The translations under genes were made by a program, and so were the position numbers. A stretch of 64,000 nucleotides of DNA from Morinoia aosen (lineage: Eukaryota > Arthropoda > Malacostraca > Amphipoda > Talitridae). The stretch spans positions 44,307,842 through 44,371,841 of the forward strand of contig CM059569.1 of the NCBI GenBank assembly GCA_030386875.1. Reading direction: 5' to 3'. Below the pieces are notes generated by a model, which did no database searches, was not told where the DNA came from, and saw nothing but the letters and a program-made list of their open reading frames with translations. Below are positions 45,001 through 57,200 of the stretch, one piece after another; the first letter of the stretch is position 1; each line of letters starts with the position of its first letter.

Positions 45001-48000
45001 CCCCCCAAAACTCCCTTCTTGACAGGCCCCCCCCCTAAAACCCCCTTCTTAACAGGCCCCCCCCCTAAAACCCCCTTCTTGACAGGCCCCCCAAAACCCC
45101 CTTCTTGACAGGCCCCCCAAAACTCCCTTCTTGACAGGCCCCCCAAAACTCCCTTCTTGACAGGCCCCCCAAAACTCCCTTCTTAACAGGCCCCCCCAAA
45201 ACTCCCTTCTTGACAGGCCCCCAAAACTCCCTTCTTGACAGGCCCCCCCCCCAAAACCCCCTTCTTGACAGGCCCCCCCCCCAAAACCCCCTTCTTGACA
45301 GGCCCCCCCCCCAAAACCCCCTTCTTGACAGGCCCCCCCCAAAACCCCCTTCTTGACAGGCCCCCCCCAAAACCCCCTTCTTGACAGGCCCCCCCCAAAA
45401 CCCCCTTCTTGACAGGCCCCCCCCCAAAACCCCCTTCTTGACAGGCCCCCCCCCCCAAAACCCCCTTCTTGACAGGCCCCCCCCCCAAAACCCCCTTCTT
45501 GACAGGCCCCCCCCCCAAAACCCCCTTCTTGACAGGCCCCCCCCCCCAAAACCCCCTTCTTGACAGGCCCCCCCCCAAAACCCCCTTCTTGACAGGCCCC
45601 CCCCCAAAACCCCCTTCTTGACAGGCCCCCCCCCAAAACCCCCTTCTTGACAGGCCCCCCCCCAAAACCCCCTTCTTGACAGGCCCCCCCCCAAAACCCC
45701 CTTCTTGACAGGCCCCCCCCCAAAACCCCCTTCTTGACAGGCCACCCCAAAACTCCCTTCTTGACAGGCCACCCCAAAACCCCCTTCTTGACAGGCCCCC
45801 CCCCAAAACCCCCTTCTTGACAGGCCCCCCAAAACTCCCTTCTTGACAGGCCCCCCAAAACTCCCTTCTTGACAGGCCACCCCAAAACTCCCTTCTTGAC
45901 AGGCCCCCCAAAACTCCCTTCTTAACAGGCCCCCCCCCCCCAAAACCCCCTTCTTGACAGGCCCCCCAAAACTCCCTTCTTGACAGGCCCCCCCCCAAAA
46001 CCCCCTTCTTGACAGGCCACCCCAAAACTCCCTTCTTAACAGGCCCCCCAAAACCCCCTTCTTGACAGGCCCCCCCCCCCAAAACCCCCTTCTTGACAGG
46101 CCACCCCAAAACTCCCTTCTTAACAGGCCCCCCAAAACCCCCTTCTTGACAGGCCCCCCCCCCAAAACCCCCTTCTTGACAGGCCCCCCCCCCAAAACCC
46201 CCTTCTTGACAGGGCCCCCCCCCAAAACCCCCCTTCTTGACAGGCCCCCCAAAACCCCCTTCTTGACAGGCCACCCCAAAACCCCCTTCTTGACAGGCCA
46301 CCCCAAAACCCCCTTCTTGACAGGCCACCCCAAAACCCCCTTCTTGACAGGCCACCCCAAAACCCCCTTCTTGACAGGCCACCCCAAAACCCCCTTCTTG
46401 ACAGGCCACCCCAAAACCCCCTTCTTGACAGGCCACCCCAAAACCCCCTTCTTGACAGGCCACCCCAAAACCCCCTTCTTGACAGGCCACCCCAAAACCC
46501 CCTTCTTGACAGGCCACCCCAAAACCCCCTTCTTGACAGGCCACCCCAAAACCCCCTTCTTGACAGGCCACCCCAAAACCCCCTTCTTGACAGGCCACCC
46601 CAAAACCCCCTTCTTGACAGGCCACCCCAAAACCCCCTTCTTGACAGGCCACCCCAAAACCCCCTTCTTGACAGGCCACCCCAAAACCCCCTTCTTGACA
46701 GGCCACCCCAAAACCCCCTTCTTGACAGGCCACCCCAAAACCCCCTTCTTGACAGGCCACCCCAAAACCCCCTTCTTGACAGGCCACCCCAAAACCCCCT
46801 TCTTGACAGGCCACCCCAAAACCCCCTTCTTGACAGGCCACCCCAAAACCCCCTTCTTGACAGGCCACCCCAAAACCCCCTTCTTGACAGGCCACCCCAA
46901 AACCCCCTTCTTGACAGGCCACCCCAAAACCCCCTTCTTGACAGGCCACCCCAAAACCCCCTTCTTGACAGGCCACCCCAAAACCCCCTTCTTTAAAGGC
47001 CACCCCAAAACCCCCTTCTTGACAGGCCACCCCAAAACCCCCTTCTTTAAAGGCCACCCCAAAACCCCCTTCTTGACAGGCCACCCCAAAACCCCCTTCT
47101 TGACAGGCCACCCCAAAACCCCCTTCTTGACAGGCCACCCCAAAACCCCCTTCTTGACAGGCCACCCCAAAACCCCCTTCTTTAAAGGCCACCCCAAAAC
47201 CCCCTTCATGACAGGCCACCCAAGAAAGAAAAAGAAAACCCATTAACTCCCGACAGGCCACCCCAAAACCCCCTTCTTGACAGGCCACCCCAAAACCCCC
47301 TTCTTGACAGGCCACCCCAAAACCCCCTTCTTGACAGGCCACCCCAAAACCCCCTTCTTGACAGGCCACCCCAAAACCCCCTTCATGACAGGCCACCCAA
47401 GAAAGAAAAAGAAAACCCATTAACTCCCGACAGGCCACCCCAAAACCCCCTTTTTGACAGGCCACCCCAAAACCCCCTTTTTGACAGGCCACCCCAAAAC
47501 CCCCTTTTTGACAGGCCACCCCAAAACCCCCTTTTTGACAGGCCACCCCAAAACCCCCTTTTTGACAGGCCACCCCAAAACCCCCTTCTTGACAGGCCAC
47601 CCCAAAACCCCCTTCTTGACAGGCCACCCAAGAAAGAAAAAGAAAACCCATTAACTCCCGACAGGCCACCCCAAAACCCCCTTTTTGACAGGCCACCCCA
47701 AAACCCCCTTTTTGACAGGCCACCCCAAAACCCCCTTTTTGACAGGCCACCCCAAAACCCCCTTTTTGACAGGCCACCCCAAAACCCCCTTCTTGACAGG
47801 CCACCCAAGAAAGAAAAAGAAAACCCATTAACTCCCGACAGGCCACCCCAAAACGCGGCTGTTCATCTCTCACTGCGGCAACCTGGGGACGCAGGAGGCG
47901 AAGTACCACGGCGTCCCGGTGCTGGCGGTGCCCATCACCTTCGACCAGCCCAGGAACGCCGCCAGAATGGTCTACAAGGGCCTGGCGCTGTCGCTCGAGT

Positions 48001-49296
48001 GGCACTCCCTCACAGCTGATGCCATCGTCACCGCTGTCGACAGGCTCATCAACGAAACTTCGTGAGTGGCGCGCGTTCTTCTGTTGTAACCACTTACTGG
48101 CGGTGACACGTCGGTAATGATAATCGTACCTAATTATAGCCTTGGTGTGTATATTTGTTTGTTTGGTGATTTTTAAGAAACGGTTTCTGTGATTTCATTT
48201 GAACGATGCCCAATGACCGTATCTGTGATACGAGTTCCCCCAGTGCACAAGTGCAAGAATATGTTAATCGCGGGTACTATTGGGATGGATGTATATGTTT
48301 GTCATCCTCATCTTGAAGTTTATTTAAAGGAAACTATCGAATCCCGTCATTTTTGACGGGTCGTTTACACTAGTACCTAATAATAGCCTTGGTGTGTTTA
48401 TTTAATCATAGATTTGTTTGGTGTCTGCTTCTTCCTTCTCTCTGTCGCGCTCATAAGGAGGCGTAATGAAAAGAATTAATACGACCATCGGTTGTATATC
48501 ATGAAAAATTTATTAACCAGAAATTTTTATAAAATTAACATGTTGTTACGAAATTCTTTTAGAAAAGGGTCCAAATCTGCAAGTTGGATTTAGAGTTGTT
48601 CCCAGGGTGAAAGAGTTTTGAGAGTAACCATAAAACCACGGTTTTCAATTCTCAAGTCATTTCTAGTGAGAAGTCCGAGGATTTTATTTATTTCAGAAAT
48701 TTTTATCAAAAACATAAGAGCGTCTGTGATACGAGTTTCACCAGTGCACATGTACTCCTGGGTATATCTCGGGTACTCCTGGGATGGATATATTTGTTTG
48801 TTATCCACACCTGGAAAATTTATTCAAGGAAAATATTGAACCCCGTCATTCTTGAAGGGCAGTGCACTCGAACTTGTCTAGGGTTAAGTTGAACTTGACT
48901 CTGATTAATTTAAACTGAAAAGGTGTAGTTATACTATAAAAGCCATTTTTTTACTTCTGCTAAATAATTTTTGCCTGTGGCAGGTTCTCGGAGAAGATGC
49001 GCAAAGTATCTTCCATCCTGAAGGACCAAATGGATCCGCCGTCAGCGAGGGCCGTGTGGTGGGTGGAGCACATCATACGGCAAGGAGGGGCGCCGTACCT
49101 GCAGTACCCTGGCAAGCACCTGCACTTCTTGCAGTACACCTGTGTTGATGTGCTCGTCTTCATCTTCGTCAGCCTCTACGTCTGTTCCAAGCTGGCGTGC
49201 GTCGTCTGTTCCAGGTTACTGCGCTCCGTCTGCTGCAAGCGTAAGTCTCGGCCGCAGCATGGGACTTCCAAGAAGATTAAAGAGAAGCAAAAATAA
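36058..49296 (+). CDS. UDP-glycosyltransferase, gene 2 (six coding exons, 524 aa)
   Basis: Exons join 36,058-36,749, 37,367-37,493, 41,534-41,632, 42,261-42,384, 47,842-48,061 and 48,984-49,296, each exactly as long as in gene 1, with matching phases. All functional parts listed for gene 1 are present. I count eight residue changes: P23T, Y-to-F in VLFDP, F-to-V before the first junction, M-to-V in GSVALS, S-to-A and P-to-T in exon 4, C-to-F in the membrane anchor, and R-to-K in the tail. The gene is much longer than gene 1 (13.2 versus 7.8 kb) because intron 2 received a hAT element and introns 4 and 5 have expanded minisatellites. Whether intron 4 (over 5.4 kb, largely repeats) is spliced efficiently is unknown. 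Confidence 0.92.
37045..37359 (+). mobile_element. Old ~350-bp-family retroposon at the intron 1/exon 2 junction, UGT gene 2
   Basis: A 315-bp insertion between two copies of ATCGCAGTTACTAC (37,031-37,044 and 37,360-37,373). The second copy spans the exon-2 acceptor. It is the uninterrupted version of the insertion split in gene 1. Confidence 0.85.
37593..37918. mobile_element. MITE in intron 2 of UGT gene 2
   Basis: Same element as 13,317-13,639, ends CTTATCACTGAG / CTCAGTGATAAG. Confidence 0.65.
38400..38870 (-). pseudogene. hAT transposase C-terminal (dimerisation) remnant
   Basis: The minus strand reads CPASSGSIERIFSTFG and, after a frameshift, NKLRNRLGSERAQKLFSVY, which is the hAT C-terminal dimerisation motif. 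The upstream piece (38,671-38,865) has no clear motif. The catalytic domain is not seen, so the element is non-autonomous. Confidence 0.8.
39631..39852. mobile_element. TTAA MITE nested in the hAT element
   Basis: TTAA on both sides (39,627-39,630; 39,853-39,856). Termini CACATTCATTGCGG and CGCAACTAACGTG, with inner palindromes CCCACCGGTGGG and CCCATCGATGGG. Same family as 15,631 and 42,057. Confidence 0.8.
41630..41692 (+). repeat. ~20-bp tandem repeat on the exon-3 donor, UGT gene 2
   Basis: Three units of GGTAATGGCCATTTAA beginning at the real donor GCGAAG|GTAATGG, the later ones offering AAG|GTAAGG. Confidence 0.8.
42057..42235. mobile_element. TTAA-type MITE, intron 3 of UGT gene 2
   Basis: Counterpart of 15,631-15,852, flanked by TTAA and TTGA; ends CACGTTGACTGCGATGGG and CCAACGTG. 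Confidence 0.68.
42385..43340 (+). repeat. 54-bp minisatellite at the exon-4 donor, UGT gene 2 (18 units)
   Basis: Begins at the donor base (TTAG|GTCAGCC) and runs 18 units; one unit near 42,880 has lost 12 bp, keeping the frame. The unit is in frame with exon 4 and has no stop, so unspliced reading would add 18-residue repeats (SWPGFSAYSSELSFGVGG). Units repeat TTCTGCTTACAGCAG and GGGGTAGGTGG, resembling an acceptor and a donor. Confidence 0.95.
43350..44217 (+). other. Intron 4 remainder of UGT gene 2
   Basis: Homologous to 16,546-17,377. CATTAATTAACCTACG is locally duplicated near 44,037 and 44,082. No exon is supported. Confidence 0.4.
44218..47841 (+). repeat. 27-bp minisatellite at the exon-5 acceptor, UGT gene 2 (about 130 units)
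   Basis: 3.6 kb of the unit GACAGGCCACCCCAAAAC + CCCCTTCTT. From 44,218 to about 46,240 units vary in the length of the C tract (24-33 bp), scrambling the frame. From about 46,247 they are almost perfect 27-mers. Four long poly-A terminal units (starting near 47,216, 47,392, 47,622 and 47,799) divide the 3' part into higher-order blocks of about 175-231 bp. The last one abuts exon 5. Reverse-strand ORFs of up to 940 codons here are artefacts. Confidence 0.96.
48062..48983 (+). other. Intron 5 of UGT gene 2
   Basis: Diverged tandem halves as in gene 1 (TGTGATACGAGTTCCCCC near 48,223; TGTGATACGAGTTTCACC near 48,724). No exon is supported. Confidence 0.45.
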
Positions 49297-49629
49297 CGAT
49301 CGGCTGCAGATAGAAAAGTGAGAAAATGAGCTTTAAGGTCGTGGAAAGAGAACCAAGAATTGCTCCAGTGTCAAGTGTCCAGTGATGAATGCGAGGTAAT
49401 TGAACATTCTTTTGGTATCGAGTGTTTGGCCGCATTGAATAGTCATAGTTTGTTGCAGAAATAATTTCCAAATACGGCGGTTAAACTCGTGTGATGCTTT
49501 CAATGCTTGTCTGAATGTTAAATGCATCTTCGTCGGATGTGAAAGGAAGTTACCCGCAACACATCGCGTGGTCGTTGTGCCTTTGATGGCACTTACGAAT
49601 ATCAAAAGCAAGGCAATACGGTGGATTAA

Positions 49630-49850
49630 CTCTTTGACTGCGACTACTAAATATTAGGTTCAACACCAAACTCACATTTAATGTCAATTGTAGTAAGCTA
49701 TTTGGAAAATAACAAAGATGAACTGGATCATGCCTTCATTTAGCTTTGATTAGATATTTATGAAAATAAAGTTTGGGACTACTGGCCGGTCAGCAGCTTT
49801 ATGAAAATTACCTCCGTGTACCACCGGTGGCGCGCGTCGCAGTCAAAGAG
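49630..49850. mobile_element. TTAA-type MITE in the 3' flank of UGT gene 2 only
   Basis: Termini CTCTTTGACTGCGAC and GTCGCAGTCAAAGAG are perfect inverted repeats, flanked by TTAA (49,626) and TCAA (49,851). Gene 1 has the empty site near 19,495. An internal stretch resembles 61,390-61,490. Confidence 0.88.
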
Positions 49851-50336
49851 TCAAGGACGCCCTCGAAGCTTGTTCGTCCAATAACAGTACCTACTTTAGT
49901 GCATAACCTGTCTGCGTATGAGAAACGGACCCGTGTTGTTCTACGTGTTCTAGGAAAACTGCCGCTTGATGTTTGCTTAGAAATGATCGATTTGTATGTC
50001 TCTACTATGCCTTAATTCGCTGCTTAATGCAAATTAACTGAATTCGACCTATCTCAATCAAGTCAAAGTATTAAATTTTACTTCTTGCATACTGCAATTT
50101 TCTCACTGTTGCTCCGAGAGTTGAACTAGGTTTTACAATTGTTATACAATACTGACGTCAAATATGGGCAATGCACAAAATGCTTGTATTGTTGGAATTA
50201 TCCGAGCAACTCATGGGACGAGCGTAAGGGGCAGTTGTGACGGTACAGTTTTACAAATGGGGATTTTATAAAATATATCCTGTTTTATTTACACTGGCGC
50301 TTGTTTGGTCTTGTATTATTGAGTAAAATGTTAGTG

Positions 50337-53300
50337 ACTGATTATTTTCGCTTAAGCCGTTTTATACCGTTGGTTAAGGCAAATATCATTAGATGGCAAG
50401 TTAATTCACGCCTCTCTTACCAAAACGGTGTCCTAAGGAATCAGGATAAAAACCCCGTTCAGTATGGAGTAAAAGGACCTAAAGTCTATGCACAAGGTGC
50501 ATCCTCTAACAAGATTCCCTGCACATTGAAATTAATTGATTTATCTAGAATGAGAACTGAATGAGGAAATTGGGATTGGTTTTGAGTGCTAATAGCAGAA
50601 GGCAAACAATCTTGAAGAAAAGTTCCTACTGAAGTCATTAAGGTGGAAAACAAAACTTGTCAAACTTCACGTTGACGATGTTCTGACAACTACGAAGCAA
50701 GGAGGGTAAAATAAAAAAGATGCTCAAATTCTCGGTGTATTATAGAGCCAGCTTGTATGGATACAAAATAGAATATATTAACATTTCACTCGACCCTGTA
50801 CAAAGCCACGCAGTCACGTGAGCTGCAACAACAACAATAACTGTACAAGCATAGGCGTACATTACAAACCCGTTGGAAGTAGCACCTTCTCAAGAAGCTT
50901 TTCTCAACAGTTAAAATTGGTCTTCCTTGACTGCATGAAGCTGAACCCTGAGCACCGTAGCACGGATACAGACACAGCGTGCTCTGCCTAGACTGCCTGA
51001 AACTGGACCCTGAACGCCGTAGCACGGATACAGACACAGCGTGGTCTGCCTAGACTGCCTGAGGCTGGCCCTGAGTACCGTAGAACGGGTACGAGGTACA
51101 GACGCAGCGACGCAAAAGAAAGGAACGTGAAGAGATACTTAAACACAACTCCTAAAGTGAAATGCAGTGTACAGCCTCGTCTCAAGCGTGTGAACAAACA
51201 CCAACAAGCAAATGAAGTCATCGCGTGAAAATATAAATACGTTAAATGAAATGGTTGCCTTCAGTAGCACGGGTGATAAGCTGTGAGTAAATTACATCGT
51301 AAATTAAATTAAGACAACAGCACACTCCGTAATGACGTGCGAGACTGAAAAATGTTGATAGCTAACTCGCGCATGTTGCTTACAAGCACTTCAAAGTCTC
51401 CAGAGGGTGTAACACGAACAAAAGAACTACACGCGCGCGTCCTCTTCGCTGAGAAAGAGTCATTCATAACCAGCTATTCAGGGTAATTATCAACATGATA
51501 ACACCCGTAAATCGTCAGTCATTGACGATAGGCGCTATTTAATCTCAAACATTTCCGTTTAAAACTCTCTCACCCTTCACAAATGGTGAATTCATCGATA
51601 TAAGAGACGCTTGAAAATACTGACAGTGGCTACAGCCTTCGTTTTTGCATCCGCATCTGTTACCACCGAACTATTTCTGTGGCAGGATACGAATTCAATA
51701 AGTTTTAAGCTAATTTTTAAATGAATAAATTCACTATCAACAGACGAAGTCATACGTCACGAAGTCAAATCACGGCACAAACTGGAAAAGCACAATCAAT
51801 AAGACAATCGGAACAAATCGAGCTTCATTAAATGAAGCTCGTATTTTGAGGAGCTGTCGCCACTCGACTCGCAGCACGTAGACAGGATACGCCAGCCGCG
51901 GTGTGTCTCGACACGAAACGGCAACGCCTAAACGGCACGAGAGACGAAACGGTTACGACAAAGAATAAAGGGAATCAGAGACGGGAAAGAATGAACTGTA
52001 CCAGAGACGAAACGGTAACGCCAAAGAATAAACGGCACCGGAGACGATGCAGCAAAGGTATCAAGGGGAGGAACAACAACAGAGGAACAGGACGGTCTCG
52101 CGAAGGTGACAGGGGCGAGGGTGTAGAATGCAATCAGTGACACAAGTCACAAAAATAAAAATAAAAACGATCTCTTCACAGTACAATGACAGGAGGAATA
52201 CAGACAAAGTGGAGTGTGTAGGTAGAGCTGAAGGGGTTTTACCCTGCATTAAATTAATAAAAGCCCGCCCATTACATACACGCCAGAACACGTAACTACA
52301 TCTTAAGCATTAAAAAAAGAATAATCAACACAACAACACCATCGAATTATGAACGTTCTACGCAAGAAATATAAACACGTTTCTTACCCATAACGCTTCA
52401 CTCTTTAGCTCCGACATGACTTCTAATCAAAATCTGGTGATAAACATCACTTTGTACAGCTAACACCTAAAACATGACTCGCGTCACACTGTAACATGTT
52501 AAAAAGACTTCTTTACACGAGCTGCGAAGGCTCAAAATAAAACGAAACACACAAATCTAAGGACCAGCATCCTTACTTCTAAGCTCATCCTGTTTTTACT
52601 CTCATTTGTCTCAAGCACTCAAATGTCTCAAGCCTCTCACGGCATCGAGTCTGTCCTTAAATAATTATTTAACACGGACTACAACGATGAATCACTACCA
52701 TAATTATTTGAATAATAGTTGAATTTACGCAACTTCACTCCAGTCCAGTAAATAGCAGCAGCGTGCATAACAAACTGGTTAGAAATAATCGATGAAATTA
52801 ACAGAAATGTGATACTTGACCATACTTTCCATGAATAGAGAACAACGACCAAAGACACAAAACCCAGAAGCGAATTGAAGTTAGACTACATTACGAGATA
52901 CGATCATCTCCTGAAGAGGACGATTAGCTAAGAATTAAGCTCAAAGGGAAAATTTCAACAGCCACCACACATTGAGTAACCCAACAATGAAACTTATTGA
53001 AGAATAGCGCGTGACAGTACACGGGTTACCCAAGCGGAACACCAAACGCCGTCTTGGGGCGACAGCTGCGAGAAGGATGTTGACGTCTGGTTGTAGTAGC
53101 AGTATTAGCATTGATTCACTAGCGCTTCAGTAATTCGTGCTCTATCGCGCCGCAGGTCCCACAGTTCAAAAATACAAACTTCACATCATTTCAGCAAAAG
53201 CACACTATATAATCGTTGTTCAATGCTTGTCACAATTCAACGTCTGGCAAGGGCACCTGAACAACATGTTGTGGTACGCGCACAGCATTGATCAACAATC

Positions 53301-54238
53301 AGGAACTTCCTTCCCATGAAATCCACCCCATTAGCTCATCAAAGGACAGCGTTTTTTGGGACATTTACCCATTAGAAGACAGTATTTGCACGGCTGTGAA
53401 ATAGAGTTATATAAACCCAACGAAGAGTATTGTACCAGCGAGCCCATGTGGAAGAAGTCCTATTTTCTGGACAGGTCGCAGCGTTTTATGAGATGTCGAA
53501 TTTCAATGAAACTTGCACATAATGTAAAAATTTAAGTTAGCAGTGTGAAGAATACAGTTCCCACAGAGCTCACGAAGCTTTATCCATTAATAAGTTAACT
53601 GTTAGAGTCAGGAAATAAAAGCGCTATTTCAGACACCTTTAGTTCTGCAAGCTCACTTGTCGCTCTTTGAGGCGCATTTCAGCAAGACCAGGTTACAGTG
53701 CTTAAATACAAAGTTGAGCTGAAGTCTCAACACGCCACTTTCAAGTATGTTTAGTATATCCATAGTAGCCGTACGCATCGTCCCGAACTTCACATTAATT
53801 TCTACAACCTAATCTCAACCTTGAAATGCTTAATATCACGTTTCTATGGGGCAGCAAACTTCTAGGATTGAATAACTTCGCATGGATCGACAAGAACAGC
53901 GTTACGCCTAACACTGGAATCAAAACAATTCCGTTACTAAAAGTTCAGCACGAATGTATTCAACTTCTGAGTGACTCTGCATGAGCCGCCAAGGAGCACG
54001 CACTACACAGACAAAACGAAGCACACAGAGAATGCTACGACATACCTGCGTTTTAGACGTACACTCCACGTAAATTGACAGTACATGTATACACGACGCT
54101 TTGATTTTCAAAGCAGCAGAACTCCAAAACGCTTTGGACGTGGTAAAATAATCAAAACATTCTACTCGAGGTTTCCAGGAAACCGAATCAAGACGGCCGC
54201 TAAACAGCAGCGGCTATGCAGGCAAGCAAAAGCCTGCC
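50337..54238. other. Spacer between UGT gene 2 and the scny-like gene
   Basis: No gene is supported. A roughly 62-bp tandem repeat (CCGTAGCACGGATACAGACA, about three units) lies at 50,938-51,108, and a degenerate repeat of GAGACGAAACGG.AACG.CAAAG at 51,905-52,060. A short retroposon-family fragment is at 50,460-50,510. Part of the right side may be 3' UTR of the minus-strand gene. Confidence 0.45.
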
Positions 54239-57200
54239 TCATCTCCTGTGGTTGAAAGCCCCTGCTCCATTCCAGCGTTGTTTGCCCCCGCCTCTCTTCC
54301 AGGGGCGTCCCCCTCCCCCACCGTAAACCCCTCTACCACCACCACTCCCCCAATTCCCATTAAAGCTACGGTAACCCCCACCCCTACCACCACCTCGGCC
54401 GCCTCTAAAGCCACCACCGCCGTGTCTGTGGTTGTTCCGGCCGAACTGACCACCACCTCCGCCACCATTCCAGTTTTTGCCCCCTCCAAGAGCCACCATG
54501 TTTGGGTTGCCAGACCCTGTGAGGTCTCCAGTGCAGTTGTCACCGCCGTTGCGAATGTAGGAGTCGAAGCGCTGCTTCTTCTGGCACGCCGCCTGGTGTT
54601 CCACGTGGTTCTTCCGCTTCTTTTGCTGCAACAAAAACGTCAAGAATTAGGTCACTGCCGTTTTAGGTTAAAGGAGCAACTGAAGGTCTAATTCATGTTA
54701 ATCTTTCATGACGAATTAATACTGAATGTGTGTTATTTCCCAAGGAAATATTTTATACCAATTGAAAAACATAGCAAGTGCGGGGCAAGGGGACTTCTTC
54801 CAACCATTAGAGCCCAATATTGCAATATTGAATCATGACAACACAACAGGCTACCCTCGGGAAAACGCTATCGGCTACTGTCAGTGGACACACGCCGTTT
54901 CCCGAAATAATAAATCTAAGTTGCCCCATCTATGACCAATAAATTAGCGTATGTGAAAAAAGGTTTCTAACCAAGAAGTCCGTCGGCTCTCAGACGCGGG
55001 AGAGTAATAGTAGTGAAGTTTGACAAATGGCTAATGCTTCGCTGACTACATGCATACCGCGCCGTAGATCACAAAGGTTGATATTTGTAAATAGTGTTTC
55101 CAATAGTCACCAAGTACTTCTCTTAATAGGTTAGCTACATTTGCGCGGTTGCCAAGGCTAGTTAAGTCAAATTAGAACGAACATAAATGGAAAACCGACT
55201 TAACACTCTAATGCATTTTTGAATCTTTAAAAAATGAAAACCATAACTGCACCTCAAATTCTATTCTAAGATAAAGTAGAGAAATAACGGAAATGTTACA
55301 AATCTATACCGGTAAATAAATGAACAATTTCCCTCTAGGGCTACACACATGCACAACTACGTAGCTAACATGTTAAACACAGCACAGAATCACGACACAG
55401 GAGACCACCGGAAACAAAAACAAACTAAAGATCTAAGGAGCACAAGAACACACATGTACCACTGCTAACGTGGGTATGTACCACAGCTAACTCTCTCCTG
55501 CCTAGCACAGCACAGAATCAGGACGCGGGAGACCACCGCAAACTTCACAACAAAAGCTAGAGCAGCAAAGAAGCGCATGACTCACTCTGGCGGCGTCGAT
55601 CTCCTCATTGTAGCGCTCGTCGTAGGTCTTCCTGAGGGCGGCGTGCACGTCGCGGGACTGCTGGGCGTCCAGCTCGCTCTCGCCTCCTTCCCACGTGCTC
55701 ACTGCAACATGCGATGCTGCTTAATGAACTGAACTGAACTTAGTATACTGAACTGCTGCAACACACGAGTCTGCTCAGTAAACTCAGCTGAACTTAGTGA
55801 ACTGAACTACAGCAAGACACAGCTTATTGCAGTAAACCACTGTAACACGCGGGTCTGCTCAGTGAACTGAACTGAACGTAGTACACTGAACTGCTGCAAC
55901 CCACGAGTCAGCTTATTGAACTGAACTGCTGCAACACACGGGTCTGCTTACTGCATTGAGCACTTCTGGCATGTGCGGGTAATACCGCAAGAAATATCAT
56001 TATAGCAGTTTGATGAATGCACGAGTGTAGAACACCTCTCCAACGAGTTATGGGACTCTGAGCATAAGTGACAAGTTAATAGTGTGAGTCAGCTCATTGC
56101 ACTGAACACTACAGTAAATTGTGCAGATTTGGCAACATCGCACAAGAAGCAAGAAATATCATCAATACCGCTAGATAAATGCTGCAGTGCAGAATAATTT
56201 TCCAACGAGTTTGGAAACTATGAGCATCAGTATCAAAGTAATATAGCACCAAATCCAATTTTCATACAATTAAATCTATTTTTGAAATCATCACCCATCT
56301 GGAAGTCTTCTCATTGCTCGAGGATCTTATCATGTTCTATTGAAAAGCAGAGAGCACACGTAACGAGATTTTAAGTCTCCTTCAATAACAGCTCTGTTAA
56401 ATCTCATGTTCACACCTTGCATATACTGCATCCCAGAAAACTATTATGGTTTTCAGATAAATTCACCTTGCTAAGTATCCAACATCCATCTCTCTTAACT
56501 ACACACACAATTCAACCAACTACACACACAACTATTACGACTGCTCAATATTAACCCCACCTTGATGACATAAGTGTTGATCCTAGAAAAATATTATGGT
56601 TTTTGGACAGATTCATCTCGCTCAGAATCCAACATTCACCTAATTACATGCACAATCCAACCTTACATTCCTCATAGCACTAGTGCGACTGCTCAACCTT
56701 AACTCCACCTTCACAGTTAATTACAACAGCAGTAGTAAAGTAAAACTAACCTTTGGAGCCAAAAACAAACGAAGAAGAGCTCTGGAGCGTGTGCAGCGTT
56801 CTGTCACTCTCTATGGTACGCTCGCCGCTGGTGCTCCAGATGACGCCCGTGGGCGGTTTTGACGCACCGAGTTGTTCACCATTGATGCTAGTCTTGCTCT
56901 TGTGACTGCTCAGAGAATATGCCAGATTCCCCTTGCTGTGTCTGTCCCATGCAAGTTTGTGGGTGGGAGGGGCTTCTTTCTGAACACACGTCTCCAGCTC
57001 AGCGTCAGAGGTGTCGAGGTGGCCGTTTGTGTCTGGCACCCCACTCACTTCTTTACTGTTGCTTTTGGGGTTGCCGTTTTGTTGCGAGGACGACTCAACG
57101 TGAACGTCGTTCTTCTTATCGTTCGAGTCTGGCAACGGCGACTGAAAATTTCTGCTGCTGCTGCCGTTGCATAAGGTGTTTTTAGCCAGAATTTTGAATG

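Larger units (their letters stand above)
32742..50336. repeat. Segmental duplication, copy 2 (contains UGT gene 2)
   Basis: Homologous to 8,462-19,974, with the same order of fold-back repeat, gene and 3' flank. Coding exons differ at very few positions, so the duplication is recent or homogenised by conversion. Confidence 0.9.

Noticed and set aside
44137-48005. Minus- and plus-strand ORFs of 240-940 codons over the 27-bp minisatellite
   Set aside because: By-products of the tandem repeat; the real coding content here is UGT exon 5 at the far end.
50337-54238. Additional protein-coding gene in the spacer
   Set aside because: ORFs are under 90 codons, overlap on both strands and show no motifs; tandem repeats explain the longest ones.
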